64,000 nt of DNA from Aralia elata (taxonomy: Eukaryota; Streptophyta; Magnoliopsida; Apiales; Araliaceae), in assembly GCA_034770075.1 (NCBI GenBank), contig CM068386.1:45545990-45609989 (forward strand), given 5' to 3'. The position numbers were made by a program, and so were the translations under genes. The notes under the pieces were generated by a model. It saw only the letters and a list, made by a program, of their open reading frames with translations. It was not told the DNA's origin and searched no databases. This document shows, one piece after another, positions 45,201-56,820 of this stretch; position 1 is the first letter of the stretch; each line of letters opens with the position of its first letter.

Positions 45201-47694
45201 TTACCGATGTCTCTCCCGCTTTCGTAAGTGGCTCGATAGGTGTTCTGAATTTTCCGAATTTGAGGGTGGTATCCAAATATTGCATAAGTTCGGCACATTC
45301 TTCATCCTCCAAATTTGAATTTTCAGCAATCACTCTCTGCAATGGTTCATAGCCCAACAAACTTTCAACTTCATCATGCACTATACTATCCACCAGGTCT
45401 ACTCTGAAACATTCTTCTTCATCGGTTGGGAGCTTCATTGCTTTGAAAACGTTAAACGTCACCTCCTGATCATGTACACGCATTGTAAGCTCCCCTTTTT
45501 GCACGTCTATCAAAGTCCTCCCTGTGGCTAGGAATGGTCTCCCTAGTATGATTGGTATATTTTTGTCTTCCTCATAATCCAGAATGATGAAGTCCGCCGG
45601 AAAGATAAATTTGTCCACTTTCACCAGTACGTCCTCCACTATCCCCCGTGGATATGTGATAGATCTATCAGCTAACTACAGAGATATATTTGTTAGTCTT
45701 GGTTCCGGCAATCCCAACTGACTAAATACTGACAACGGCATTAGATTGATACTTGCCCCAAGATCACACAAACATTTATCGAAGCTCATCTTTCCGATCG
45801 TGCATGGGATTGTGAAACTGCCCGGATCTTTCAGCTTTGGAGGTAGTTTACGCTGAAGCACTGCACTGCATTCCTCTGTCAAGGCCACTGTCTCAAACTC
45901 GTCTAACCTTCTCTTCCTTGACAGTATACCCTTCATAATTTTTGCATAACTTGGCATTTGTTCCAATGCCTCCGCGAAAGGTATGTTGATCTGCAGTTTC
46001 TTAAAAACCTCCAAAAACTTTCTGAACTGTTTATCTTCCCTCTGCTTGTTTAATCTCTGTAGATATGGAACTTGAGGGTGAACTTGTGGTACTGTATTCA
46101 CGGGCTTCTTATCTGAACTAGTTTTCTCCTTCTCTACTGACTCGGACTCATCCTTCTTCTCTTTCTGTTCAGCTTCAATTTCTGTCTCAGTTTCTACCCC
46201 AGTGTCATCCCCTTGTAAACTCGGTGCTACTGTTTCTGGTGCATTTCCTGAATATTACCTTCCCGATCTGAGTGTAATGGCCTGACACGGTTCCTTACCT
46301 TCTCTCCGTGGATTTGCCTTTGTGTTACTTGGCAGTGAACCCTGGGGCCTACTGTTAAGCATAGTCGCCATTTGCCCCATCTGAGCTTCGAGATTTTTAA
46401 TAGCCAATGCCTGGCTTTTGATCATCACCTTTGTATTTGCCATGTACTTCAACATCATCTCCTCCATTTCCGATTTCTTTTCTTGCTGAGGTGCATTTGG
46501 AGTCTGATGTTGTTGTTGTTCAGAATATCCCGGTGGAAAAGGTGGTCGTGGAGTAAACTGTTGCTGAACTGGCTGAGATGGAAACTGTTGATTCTGCTGA
46601 AACTGTTGTTGCTGATTTCCTTAATTATTTGACCAACTAAAATTTGGATGATTGCGGTTGTTGGGGTTGTATGTGTTCTGGAACTGTCCTTGGTCTTTCC
46701 TATAACTGTTCACATACTGCACTGACTCCGAGCTGATAGCACATTGATCTGTTGAGTGTGACCCCGCACAAATTTCGCATACGAAAGCAACTGACTTGAC
46801 TTTGCTTTTTGACAACGACTCTATTTTCTTTGCCATAGCCGCCATCTGTGCTGACAACTGAGTAATAACATCCACTTCCAACAAACCTGCAACTCTGGGC
46901 TGTGGCGTTCTGGCTGTAGGATTCTGGAAATCATTTGCTGCGATAGTCTCAATAAGGTTATAAGCCTCGTCATAGCTTTTTGCCCCTAAAGCTCCACCCG
47001 CAGCTGCATCTACCATCTGCCTAGATTGCCATCCCAATCCATTATAAAATGTATTGATCACCATCCAATCTAACATCCCATGGTGCGGACACTTCCTTAG
47101 CATCTCCTTGTACCTATCCCAAGCCTCGTATAAGGACTCACCCTGTTGTTGCTCGAATTGAGAAATTGTTGTCCTCATTTTTGCAGTTTTCGCCATAGGG
47201 AAAAACTTGGCTAAGAACTTCTGTGCTAGGTCCTCCCATGTAGTAATTGATCCTGAAGGCAAAGAATGAAGCCAACTTCTCGCTCTATCCCTTAATGAGA
47301 ATGGGAATAGCCTTAGTTGGATAGCATCCTCCGTCACCTCATTGTACCTAAATGTATCGCATATTTCAATGAAGCTCAATAGATGCTCATTAGGATCGTC
47401 TGTAGCAGCACCCCCAAACTGAACCGAATTCTGCACCATTTGAATGGTTCCCGGTTTTATCTCAAAGGTATTTGCTGCTATTGCCGGTCTGACTATGCTT
47501 GACTGCAGTTCATTAATATTCGGCATAGAGTAGTCCCGCAAAGCTTTATACTCCTCTCTTCGCTCTTCCGCCATATTCGAACTAGTTTCTTCCAACTGTG
47601 CTTGTAAATTTCTACGTACTCTTGCTTTCCAACCTCTGCCATCAATATTATCCTGTGCTGGTGTCAATTCTGAGTTGGATGATCGTGTGTGCAT
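42268..47694 (-). pseudogene. Element F gag-pol, one frame with six premature stops
   Basis: Reading starts at ATG 47694 (MHTRSSNSELTPAQ). The capsid region (NEHLLSFIEICDTFRYN, WLHSLPSGSITTWEDL) lies at about residues 100-200, followed by a Cys-rich segment CEICAGSHSTDQC and a Gln-rich linker. The protease region has CDLGASINLMP near 45760; RT has VPKKGG and FMDDFSVFG near 44430. RNase H has CDASDYAVGAVLGQ and TDHSAIRHL, and integrase has HSSVYGGHYGG, DFMGPF, SDEGSHF and NSQAEVSNREVK. Stops are at 46621-46623, 46255-46257, 45676-45678, 44329-44331, 43498-43500 and 43207-43209. All remain in one frame to the stop at 42268, so there is no net indel in 5.4 kb. Each stop is explicable as a C-to-T or G-to-A change. 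Confidence 0.95.
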
Positions 47695-47815
47695 AAAATT
47701 CTACAAGTACCTGAAACCAAAACAAAAATAAAAATAGAAATGAGAAAAGATTAGATTTGTCTAAGTCAAACAATATAGCTTAAAATTGATGATAATAATA
47801 AAAATCTAACGCATG

Positions 47816-47833
47816 TCCCCGGCAACGGCGCCA
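47816..47833 (-). promoter_or_regulatory. Element F primer-binding site (tRNA-Asp)
   Basis: The minus strand reads TGGCGCCGTTGCCGGGGA six bases after the LTR end. This is the classic Athila primer site, complementary to tRNA-Asp. Confidence 0.93.
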
Positions 47834-47839
47834 AAAACT

Positions 47840-49169
47840 TGTTGCCTCTTTTTAAGTCTTAAATAAAAGAGCTCTAACTCACGCAAGTATACGTGGTCAA
47901 CAAGTAATACAGAGGAAGTAAAGTATCGTCCCACAGAGACAGGATTAAATTAATTCACTATGCATCAGTTCTATCACTATATTTATTTGCCTAAACTATT
48001 GTCTTGCTTTTGGTGACAAAATTATTTCTATATTAATTAATAACTAAATATGCAAAGACTAACGAAATATATCAAGCTTGGAATTAATGGGATCCTAACT
48101 TCATTTAATAGTTCATCTAATTACCACTATCATGCTAGTAAGTTCATATATCACAGAAAAGTAGCCAAGGACACTGAAATAGACATAACCATTTGTCAAT
48201 GCATTATGACCTACTTACATAATATCCATACTTGATAGACACCATATAATCACCACTATAACCAAAATCACTATATTTCTATGTGAAATTGTAATTATAT
48301 TGATTTTAAGCACAAGTCCCTATTTTGACTCTTACGGTGAAACAATATATTTCTATCTGACTCACACAATATTAGGCTATCCAATTAAGCTTCATATTCG
48401 CAAGCTATCATGATTACAATCCATACTTATATGTTACTTTTCAATTCCATATAAGTACTGAAATCGAATGGTGATCAAGCATTCATACGTTCAAAACAAT
48501 CATGATAGAAATTCCTTATGATATATAAAATAATCTAACAATCAAGCTTATAATTAAACTACATATTAAAATCCGTTAGAATCCCATAATGGAGATTAGT
48601 TCATGTCTGAACCGAAAGCCATTATGGGATCAAATCTACACATGGAAAATAAACAATCAATTGAATAAAGAAGAAGTAGATTGATCAAACCCAATTATGA
48701 ATAAATTCCAAAGTAAGCTTAAAACCCACATCAAAATCCAATGCTTGAACAAAAGTAATCCACACAATATCTCTCCTCGTACTCTCTCTAGAGTAAAAAA
48801 AAATAGATTCCAGATAATAAAAGTCTCCAAGTTCCTTCTTAGGGTTTCCTTCTCACTATCTGATCAATATTGACTAGAATCCTCTTTCGAATTGGCTTCC
48901 TTTTCCTCCTTCAGCTGAACTTTAGCACCCAAAAACGTGAACTAGCGCCTCTGGCGCTAGCCCAAGCGCTGCTGGCGCTAGCCTTTGCCCAGGAATTTAC
49001 AAAAATGCCACTAAGTGTATTTTAAGCTCCAAATTTACCCTTTTGCCCCTCCATCTCCAACCTACAATAAATAAACACAAAAACAAGTAAAATAATAATA
49101 AAAACACTTAAAGACCACAATAATTAAGTTTAACAATACCTGATTCGTAGGTATGAAACCCACTCATCA
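47840..49169 (-). repeat. Element F 5' LTR
   Basis: 1330 bases, collinear with the 3' LTR. Two GC hairpins at 48944-48958 and 48965-48979 are again 21 bases apart. The element ends at 49169, followed by TAAAG. Confidence 0.95.
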
Positions 49170-50033
49170 TAAAGATCTATAAAGATAGATCTAAAAGGAT
49201 GTTTGGCCCAAGGAAAGTACATTGAATCGACACTAAAGAAGTTTAGCATGGAAGATTCCAAGAGAGGTCTCATGCCAATGAGCCATGGAATACATCTCTC
49301 CAAGAAACCAGCCCCAAAGACACCTGAGGAGAGAAACCGTATGAGTAAGATTACTTATGCTTTAGCAATAGGAACTATCATGTACTGTATGATATGTACA
49401 AGACCGGATGTCGCTCATGCACTTAGTGTAACAAGCAGTTATCAGTCGAACCCAGGATAAGAGCAGTGGAAGGCAGTGAAAAACATCCTAAAGTACTTAA
49501 GAAGAACTAAGGATGTATTTCTTGTCTACGGTGGGTCTGAATTGAAACTAGAGGGCTATATAGACTCAAGTTTTTAGACAGGCCAAGATTATAGTAAATC
49601 CGTTTCAGGGTATGTATTTACCTTAAACGGTGGCGCAGTGAGTTGGAAATGTTCCAAGCAGCAAACAGCTGTTGATTCAGTGACAGAGGCAGAGTACATA
49701 GCTGCAAGTGAAGCTGCAAAGGAAGTTGTTAGGATGAAGAAGTTCATAACTGAACTTGGAGTGGTTCCTAGTGTTAGAGGAGTCGTACCTTTATTCTATG
49801 AAAACACTGGAGTTGTTGCGCAGGCTAGGGAAACCAGGTCTCATCAGAAATCCAAACACGTGTTACGGTGGTTTCATTTGATTAGAGAGATCATTGAAAG
49901 AGGAGACATCACCTTGGAGCGTGTGGACTCTCAAGACAACATTAAAGATCCATTTACTAAAGCTTTAACCCAACAGCAGTTTGATCGTCACTTAGAGAAG
50001 ATGGGTATTAGATACCATGACGATTGGCTTTAG
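49170..50033 (+). pseudogene. Element E pol, part 2 (end of RT and RNase H)
   Basis: Copia pol resumes after F: ESTLKKFSMEDSKRG, TYALAIGTIMYCMICTRPDV, then RNase H with SVSGYVFTLNGGAVSWKCSKQ, TEAEYIAASEAAKE and KHVLRWFHLIRE, ending DDWL and TAG at 50031-50033. Stops at 49458-49460 and 49576-49578 break it. Together with part 1 this accounts for all copia pol domains. Confidence 0.92.
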
Positions 50034-50035
50034 TG

Positions 50036-50047
50036 CAAGTGGGAGAT
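50036..50047 (+). promoter_or_regulatory. Element E polypurine tract
   Basis: CAAGTGGGAGAT directly before the 3' LTR TGAAAG, three bases after the pol stop; the usual copia layout. Confidence 0.75.
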
Positions 50048-51385
50048 TGAAAGTAGTATGCCCACAAGTCAATCATATTTGATATAATGTAGCATATACT
50101 TTGTAATCTTATTCATTTATTAATAAAAGTATTAAAGGCATTTTACTTTATCTACATGGTGCTGTTATTTAATATGTGATAAACCCATAGTTTTAAGCAA
50201 TGCTTTTAGAATCATGATGATGATCATGCTAATGAGATCTAAATTCTAGATAGGTTAAAACTAAAATCGTTCCTAATCATTGGATTACTAAAAAGGGGAT
50301 TAGTGAATCCGGATAGATTAGTACATACGTTGCTTGCTCTTAGGAAGAGGATAATTGATCTCATAATCATTTGTGCGGAGACACTAAAGTAAGTATGTAA
50401 GTGCTTATAGGAGAATAAGTTCACCGAACGTGGCTCGCTAAGGAATACCTAATGGAGTTTTACTCGCCTGTCAATAAGAATTCCTCTAGTGATAGTAGTA
50501 CAAGTGATCCTTGGACTTGAGATCATCATAGTATCTTGTGTATGATGAGTTATACTTTGACATGTCCCTTAAGACTTTTAGGGTATATCAAAGGGTATGA
50601 TTGGGTATAATAAGTTGTACATGGAGATAGGTGAATGATCAACAAAGAATCTACCACATCTTGTAAAAGATGTGAATGTCCTATGTGATTCGATAAATGA
50701 CAACCCAGTAGTCCTTGGCCAAGGCAAATTGAAATTAGAAAGAAATTTCTAATTTGCATTATTTAGAGTTGTGCATTTGGGAATCGAAATGCATATAATT
50801 AAATAAAATAAGACTTGACAGTAATTTCATGTCTTATATTTAATTAGGACATTGTATGGTAGAAGGATTGAATTGTACGGTAACTATTCACTGAAAGGTT
50901 CTTTTATGATTAATGTTGAAATCTATATTATCTGGAAAGTCGTTGATCGCTAAGGGGCTTACCCTTATTGTAGAATAAATGTTATTTATTTAAATAAATT
51001 AAATAGTTTAATTTATTTATTTAAATAAGATTAGAATTGTTCTAATTGATTTATTCACAACCGGTTTAATATGGATAACTTAACGGGTCACACCGCAAAA
51101 GAAAAATATTTATTTAAAAAGTAAATGGCATAATTATAATAATAAGTTAAGTGTATTTAATTTAGTCTATGGAGATAAAATAAATTAAATAGCTTAATAT
51201 TTATTATTTAATATTTTAGAAATATTAAATATAAATTAATAAGAGAGGTCTTATTATTATTGTTACTATTATTATTATTTAATTCCTAAAAGGGTTTGGG
51301 AATTAATTAATAAAAGTACTCTCATAAATTCTTAATTGGATTAGGAGTTTATTTAATTAAAAGAGTTTAATTAAAGCAAATAACC
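50048..51385 (+). repeat. Element E 3' LTR, first segment
   Basis: Collinear with 20858-22190. It ends TAACC at 51381-51385, the duplication made by insertion H. Confidence 0.93.
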
Positions 51386-53591
51386 TGTAGACACCCAAAT
51401 TTTGCGCTTCGTATACTAACCCTGACAGGAGGGCAAAATTGTCAATTAACCCAGCCTACAAGAACGAAAGGTGGACATAAGTACGAACACTCGAAGCCAC
51501 CACAACGACTTGCGATCAAATCCGACACGACAACGAGCGGATATCAGGAATCGACTAATGGCCACTAAGCTTACCTGCTCGCCGGTGAGCTAGTGGGGTC
51601 GGGGGGCAGCGCCCCTGGAAACCAAGCTCCAAATACAAATCCTGTGTCATGTCGCAGCCATTCGAAACGAGCATTCCTGAACGATATGACACGTTTCCCA
51701 GCGGTTCCCGGACTACAAAAATACAAGCCCTTCAACGAAAACCAACAGTACGACACGAGAATCGAGGTGCGGTACGAAAATCGAGAAAATCAGCCCAGCC
51801 AGCCGCAGATCAATCTGCGGCCAATGATGGGATGACTGACGACACGGCACTCGAGCGCGGCGCGGGGGAACCAAGGCTAGCCGCAGATCAATCTGCGGCC
51901 AAGCCGCGGATCAATCTGCGGCTGTCTCTGGCAGCCTTTATCAATGCAGTTCTTCATTTTCATCCAGGAGAGACAGGGAGTTTGAAAGAAAAAAAAAGGG
52001 AAGAAACAGCAGCAAGCAGCAGCGGGAGAAGAGAGAAAAGAGAGGAAAAGTGAGGATTTATACCCTTTTTGTTAGATTGTATCACATACACTTTCTACTC
52101 TATTTAATATACGAGTTTATACGCATCGTCGTGTCATTTGCAAGGTGAAAAGCCTTTTTTATAGCATTTTTGTTATATCATTTTGTTAAACTTTTTGTCA
52201 TTCGGGCTAATATTAAATGTAGTTTTTCTTGTATATTATTGAGGATCCATGGATTAAGGACTATTAGTGAGGGTTCCAACGGAACGAAATTCTTCCTAAT
52301 GGCCCGATGATATCCGTTTGGTAATTTTTTAGCTCGTTATGGTAATGTATTATGCGTAGTGTATTTAGATTGCTATTTTAGGATATTGTGGTGTGTTAGG
52401 CAACCCGGTGTTGTTTATTTTTCGTAGTATCCATTTTGTGGGTATGTAGCAATTTTGGATGTGAGCCTAGGAACGCGACCCCGTGGTCCAAATCCGATGA
52501 TGGACATTTTTGGGTGTATGTAGTAGGGTCGATGTACCTTTTATTGTAAATATGTAATTGTCGGGCTTTAAAACGATATCAAGTTGAAAATCGGGTTTAA
52601 GGCCCCGTAATAGTGAAATATGTGGTTATGGGCGTTTGGGGTTATTTTGATGGCTCACATGCCCATGAATAGCCCCAACGCATTTTAATGCTTGATTTGA
52701 TTTACGACACAAAAAATTGATTTCAAAGCTAAGCGATGAAGATTTTCATAAAATCAATCAAATTAGGTTATTAGCACCACGAGGCTTAAAATTGGAAGTG
52801 CTAATGAATGTCGATTCCTATTTAAACGAGAAGGCTAAAGAAAAAATCGTTTTCAAACATCACAAAAATGGTTTTATAAAAATAAATAACGTTTTATTAA
52901 ATCTTTGTGCATAGGGTTAAAGAGATCCTAGAAGTTGCCCGTCATTTTATTTACGAAAGCAACGTATAGGTCTCGATTCCTATTTTGACGAAGGTTTAAA
53001 AAACTCTTGTTTTGCCAAAACGACACCTAATGAAAAATCTCGCAGCTTTTGACAATTAAAATCAAAACCTTTCTCATAAAAAATAATAAAGCTTTCTCGT
53101 GTAAGCCGAAAGACATTTTAAAGCATTCTCAAATTAAAACACGACTTTTCATAAAAAACCAAATGGTTTTTTCATGCAAACTCACCACAACATTCACATA
53201 GGCACACATGTGCGCACACACACATTTTAAGAATTAAAGGATAGGAAAAGCATCGAGATTGGGGTAACCGTGTTTCACGGAAGTCGGGGGGTGCCTAACA
53301 CCTTCCCCTCGCTTAAGCAAGCCCCTGAACTCTATGAATCTCGGTTTGCAGGCCAATTAATTCGGAGTCACACATGAGCCAGCGATTTACGAAAACGAAG
53401 CTCGGATGAGTTGGTACATCCATTTCAAATATACCAACTGGCGACTCTGGTCAATTGGCTCATCATAGAAAACGATCTTTCAAAACCCCGTCGACATTTG
53501 TGCCGACATTTTCCAAAAATCATCTAATAAAAAAGGCTAAAAATTGGAAAAGGTAATAATTAGCATAGAAGCGATTTTCCCGGCGTCGACA
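51386..53591 (+). mobile_element. H: solo-LTR-like insertion in E 3' LTR
   Basis: A 2206-base insertion starting TGTAGACACCC and ending CGTCGACA, flanked by TAACC at 51381-51385 and 53592-53596. It contains the words GGGGGTGCCTAACACCTTCCCC-like (53285-53306) and TGGCGACTCTGG (53439-53450), found in LTRs of a widespread plant Ty3/gypsy group. No second terminal repeat and no gag or pol were seen, so a solo LTR is the simplest reading. Frames at 51593-52053 and 52717-52914 match no family I know. Confidence 0.75.
51802..51922. repeat. Three 20-base palindromes in H
   Basis: GCCGCAGAT-CA-ATCTGCGGC at 51802-51821 and 51880-51899 are perfect 9-base stems with a two-base loop. A third at 51903-51922 has one changed base (GCCGCGGAT). 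Spacing is 78 and 23 bases, unlike the 32-base rule elsewhere. Confidence 0.85.
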
Positions 53592-53596
53592 TAACC

Positions 53597-54062
53597 TAAT
53601 CCTAAATAGTTTATTAGGGTTTCCTATATCTATAAATAAGAGGAGTCTTATCATAGAATAGGGTTACACACTCTTGCATTAAAATTGTGGAGAGTACTTG
53701 CAATTTCTATAGAGATAGAAACTAGGGTTTTGCCAACACCCATCTTCTTGAACAAGTATTATTCTTTGGTGGATCACCTCTAGAGGCCAAACACTTGGGT
53801 GGCTAACGTTGATCAAAGGAAGGAATTTAATCGGTGGATTTCAAGGAGAACGCGAAGGAATTGGAGGTAAACTTGTACCCGAGGAAGCTTTGATTCACAA
53901 GGGTATAATTCTCTATCTCTGTCTCTTTCGTATAATTGATAATTGAACACAAGGAAAGATTATGGTGATGGTTTGTATGAAAATTTTTAAAATCCGTTTT
54001 ATTGCGCTTCCGCTCTATCTATGTAATTTGATTGTATGCTTGCGTTATATACAAACCTAGCA
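53597..54062 (+). repeat. Element E 3' LTR, second segment
   Basis: Continues from 51385 after removal of H; carries the TATA box at 53631-53638 and ends AACCTAGCA, followed by AATCC. Confidence 0.93.
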
Positions 54063-54067
54063 AATCC

Positions 54068-54258
54068 GCCCCGGGAGATTCACTGAAGGACTTGGCTGGG
54101 GCGAGTTCATTGTGCTTGGTGAATTGGCCCCGGCGAATTCACTAATCCAGAATTTACAGAAATGCATAAATAAGTAAAATAACACTAAAGATACTTAAAG
54201 ATAGTAAAGAATTGAGCCTAAGAAATACTCAATTTGTAGGTATAAAACCCAGTCATCA
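54068..54258 (+). repeat. G solo LTR, right part, with GC units
   Basis: GC units start at 54068, 54095 (central bases inverted) and 54127. Joined to the unit at 20826 across E they are spaced 32, 27 and 32. Each is followed 11 bases after its start by TTCA. The LTR end AAACCCAGTCATCA matches element F. Confidence 0.8.
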
Positions 54259-54316
54259 CGCTGCAGCGTTACTTACAAGGCAAATCTGGGCACTGCAGCG
54301 CCTAAGGGTCAGGGTG
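54259..54316 (+). repeat. Element C 3' LTR, segment 2
   Basis: A 58-base island between G and D. It holds the end of GC unit 3, unit 4 (CTGCAGCG at 54293) and the GGGTG duplication of D at 54312-54316. Confidence 0.8.
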
Positions 54317-55597
54317 TGTGACAAACGAGAATCTTGTAACTTAATTTGAATATTTATTGAATTAAATAAATATTTTCTTCGATGATTTGATTGTTGAATT
54401 AATTGATTAATCGATGAATTTGTGGTAGATTAATTTAATTATATGTGTTACATTAATTAGATTAATGTGGAGAATTTTTTTATATTTAAAGTATGTGTTT
54501 AATTGAAATTATTTGATTAAATACATTATTTAAATAAGTATAATGTTATTTTTAATTAATTTAATTATTAATTAGAGATTTAGTAAATAGTCATTATTAA
54601 TAAATGAGAAATTTATTTATATGACTATGTGATTTAATGTAGTATTATTCTATTTTATTTATTTGATTTTAGTAAGATTATTTAGTTGATTAAAGTGTGA
54701 CATTAAACTATATAATAAGTAGTTTATTAAAATAAATGAGAAAGGAGGAATAAGTGTACTTACCAAACGAAGCCTTAGTGGGGGTTGGAGTCAGTTAACC
54801 CATGATGGGATTAACTGACACCCACTCATCAGACTAAATTCAATTCACGTATTTTATTATCATTATTTTCTAAGTCTAATCAGAGAAATACAGAGAGAAA
54901 AAGAGAGAATTTGTGAGGAATTAGAAAATTGAGAAGGATCCCATTCAATTCTTGCATAGTTTAAGCATCTAATTGAAGGTAATTCTTCTAATTTAAGTTT
55001 TAATTTATATTTTTGAAGTTCTTCCATGAATGTCTGTTTTGAGTTCTCTGTATTCTCTGTAAACTAAATTTTTGTGGCTAAATTTTATAAATTAATGATT
55101 AGATGTTTGAAAGCATGCATAAATGTGTTTTATATGGTTTATATATGATTTAGAGTAATTTAATCCGTGAAATTATGTGTATATGAGAATTCAGAAAGTT
55201 ACAGAGTAGTACAGTGTACGAACATGGTTTGAATGTATGCAATTGAAGTCTATGTTGCTAGTTAATTGGGTAAATTGATAACTTAATTTGTTTATGCATG
55301 TGATAATGAAGGAAACAAGATTTAAACGGGTTAATTTGGTTGTATAATGAACCTGCTATGTGTGATTTCATGAAAATTGAAGAACTTTGATAAACTGATA
55401 AGAAACCTCAAATTTGATTCTTAGATTCATGATTCATGCAATTTAAGTTGTTAGAATCATGCTAGAAGGCTTGGGTAACAATTATATATGTATTATAGTG
55501 TCTGGGTACATTTAACTTGACGATTAGAATAACAAGATTGGAAATTTTGGCCTGTTTCTGCGTTCTTCGCGAACTGCAGAAACTGGAATTCGTGATT

Positions 55598-55723
55598 CTC
55601 GCCCCGGCGAGAATTTTGTGAAGGAAATTCTCGCCCCGGCGAGAATTTTGCGAAGAAATTCCTCGCCCCGGCGGGAGCTCGCCCCGGCGAGAATTTTGTG
55701 AAGGGATTCCTCGCCCCGGCGAA
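55598..55723. repeat. GC-hairpin array in D 5' LTR (32-32-16-32)
   Basis: Five CTCGCC-CC-GGCGAG units start at 55598, 55630, 55662, 55678 and 55710. In the best unit the stem extends through AATT to 10-11 base pairs with a two-base loop. Unit 3 ends GGCGGG and unit 5 GGCGAA. Confidence 0.92.
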
Positions 55724-56688
55724 GAATTAAAAAAAAAAGAGTAAAAAGATGAGAGTAAAAATTTTCTTCTTTCTTTGAGATCATGTTATGATATCGTAGA
55801 CATACCCAAAGCTTAGGCTAATGTATAAAATGAATACTGAAATACTGTAATGGGTGGTAAGCATAAACCCATTGATTGTTCGGTGTCAACTGAGCTATTA
55901 AAATGAAATTAGATGAGAATGAGTTCTGAAGTGTTTATAATACTGTAGCTAATTATTGTTACTGTTTTATAAACGGAATATATAGGTTGATTAGAGAACG
56001 TGAGTCTTAATTTATAGTCTACGCACGAGGCAAGTATCTTATCTCTACTTTTATATTTACGTAAGTTTTCTACCTTGATTTCAATTACGCAAGTTCCTAA
56101 ATTTCATTATCTTAGAATGCAAGCTTCATAATGTTATTACTTACTTGAGCAAGTTATTATTCCTATTCCATTCAATTTCATGGATGCAATGAGACGTTTT
56201 AAATTCCTCTTTGTAATACTTCAGTTATACAGAACTTATTCAATTGTACCTTTTGTGAGATTTAGTTTTGATTCTCGTATTATACCTTTTGAACCTTGAT
56301 TGACTAGCGAACCCTTATTGATTCGACTAGTCCATAGTTGATAAGCGTTCTAAATTCTAGAAACGTTATTGAAGTAAATCCAAACCAAACTTCCTTTGGT
56401 GCGGACTCCGATGTCAAACTGAGATGAACAACCCGTATACAGGGAATTTTATTACGCGTTAGCGTTAAGATGTTGTGCACATACATGGTACAAAGGGCTG
56501 ATCCCCCTGAGTACGAGAAGAAAGGTCCATATAGTCTTACGACTGTTAAAGGTTTAAAGTAGAAATACTTAATAACCTGGGACATAGTTCGTGGTCTTAA
56601 GACCCTCAGACGTTCTTTTGAATCTTGTCTTATATTCTTGACTCAAAAGCTAAATCTTCGATTATTCAATATCCGTTAATTATTTCGC

Positions 56689-56820
56689 ATGTTATTATTA
56701 CTGTTGTTGTTATACTTGCTGGGCAATCATTGCTCACCCTTGCATAATAACATTACAGCTAAAGTTGAAAGAACCGATGAGCCATCCACTAGTAAAGGCA
56801 AAGGAAAAACAAACAAGTGA
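56689..56820 (+). CDS. 43-residue ORF in D 5' LTR (Leu-rich start, Lys/Gly-rich end)
   Basis: ATG at 56689 opens a run of Leu codons (TTA/TTG), then GNHCSPLHNN and a 20-residue tail rich in Lys and Gly ending at TGA. The 3' LTR copy (62337-62471) has one extra TTG codon, keeping the frame. The tail matches B and C in length and key residues. The Leu run may be only a trinucleotide repeat; the tail is the better supported part. No known family. Confidence 0.3.
   Translation: MLLLLLLLYLLGNHCSPLHNNITAKVERTDEPSTSKGKGKTNK

Larger units (their letters stand above)
37392..49169 (-). mobile_element. Element F: Athila-like Ty3/gypsy retrotransposon with ORF3, inside E
   Basis: An 11.78 kb element read on the minus strand, with 1330-base LTRs, a tRNA-Asp primer site, gag-pol in one frame, a hairpin array and a third ORF. 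TAAAG is duplicated at 37387-37391 and 49170-49174. The LTRs differ at roughly 17 positions (about 1.3%). The tRNA-Asp primer site, gag type, RT with FMDDFSVFG and an ORF after integrase are Athila characters. It splits the RT of E. Confidence 0.95.
20858..54062 (+). mobile_element. Element E: Ty1/copia retrotransposon (Angela-like) with three nested insertions
   Basis: LTRs of about 1.8 kb (20858-22659, and 50048-51385 plus 53597-54062) flank a tRNA-iMet primer site, gag, and a pol with the copia order protease-integrase-RT-RNase H. The duplication AATCC is at 20853-20857 and 54063-54067. LARD (in gag/pol), F (in RT) and H (in the 3' LTR) expand it to 33 kb; without them it is about 9.2 kb. 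LTR size and pol sequence resemble the Angela/BARE group, a lineage call I hold with moderate confidence. Confidence 0.93.
19730..54258 (+). mobile_element. G: Athila-like solo LTR, split by copia element E
   Basis: The left part 19730-20857 starts TGTTTGCC and matches the element F LTR in order, for example ACGCAAGTATACGTG and TATCGT(T)CCCAC. The right part 54068-54258 ends with the same kind of block as F (TTTGTAGGTAT, AAACCCA, TCATCA). Together they make about 1.3 kb, the F LTR size of 1330. No internal region is present, so this is a solo LTR. Flanks CACCG (19725-19729) and CGCTG (54259-54263) differ by two transitions and are a plausible decayed duplication. Confidence 0.8.

Noticed and set aside
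52717..52914. 65-residue frame in H that looks protein-like
   Set aside because: Ordinary amino-acid mix but no family match, no conserved partner in the window, and inside an LTR-like insertion.
51386..53591. Complete small (TRIM-like) element
   Set aside because: A primer-site-like TGGCGACTCTGG is present but no second terminal repeat, so a solo LTR fits better.
55524..55784. Minus-strand frames with repeated ILAGA-type words over the D arrays (also 61094-61432)
   Set aside because: Artificial reading of the 32-base tandem repeat; the two LTRs give different, rearranged proteins.
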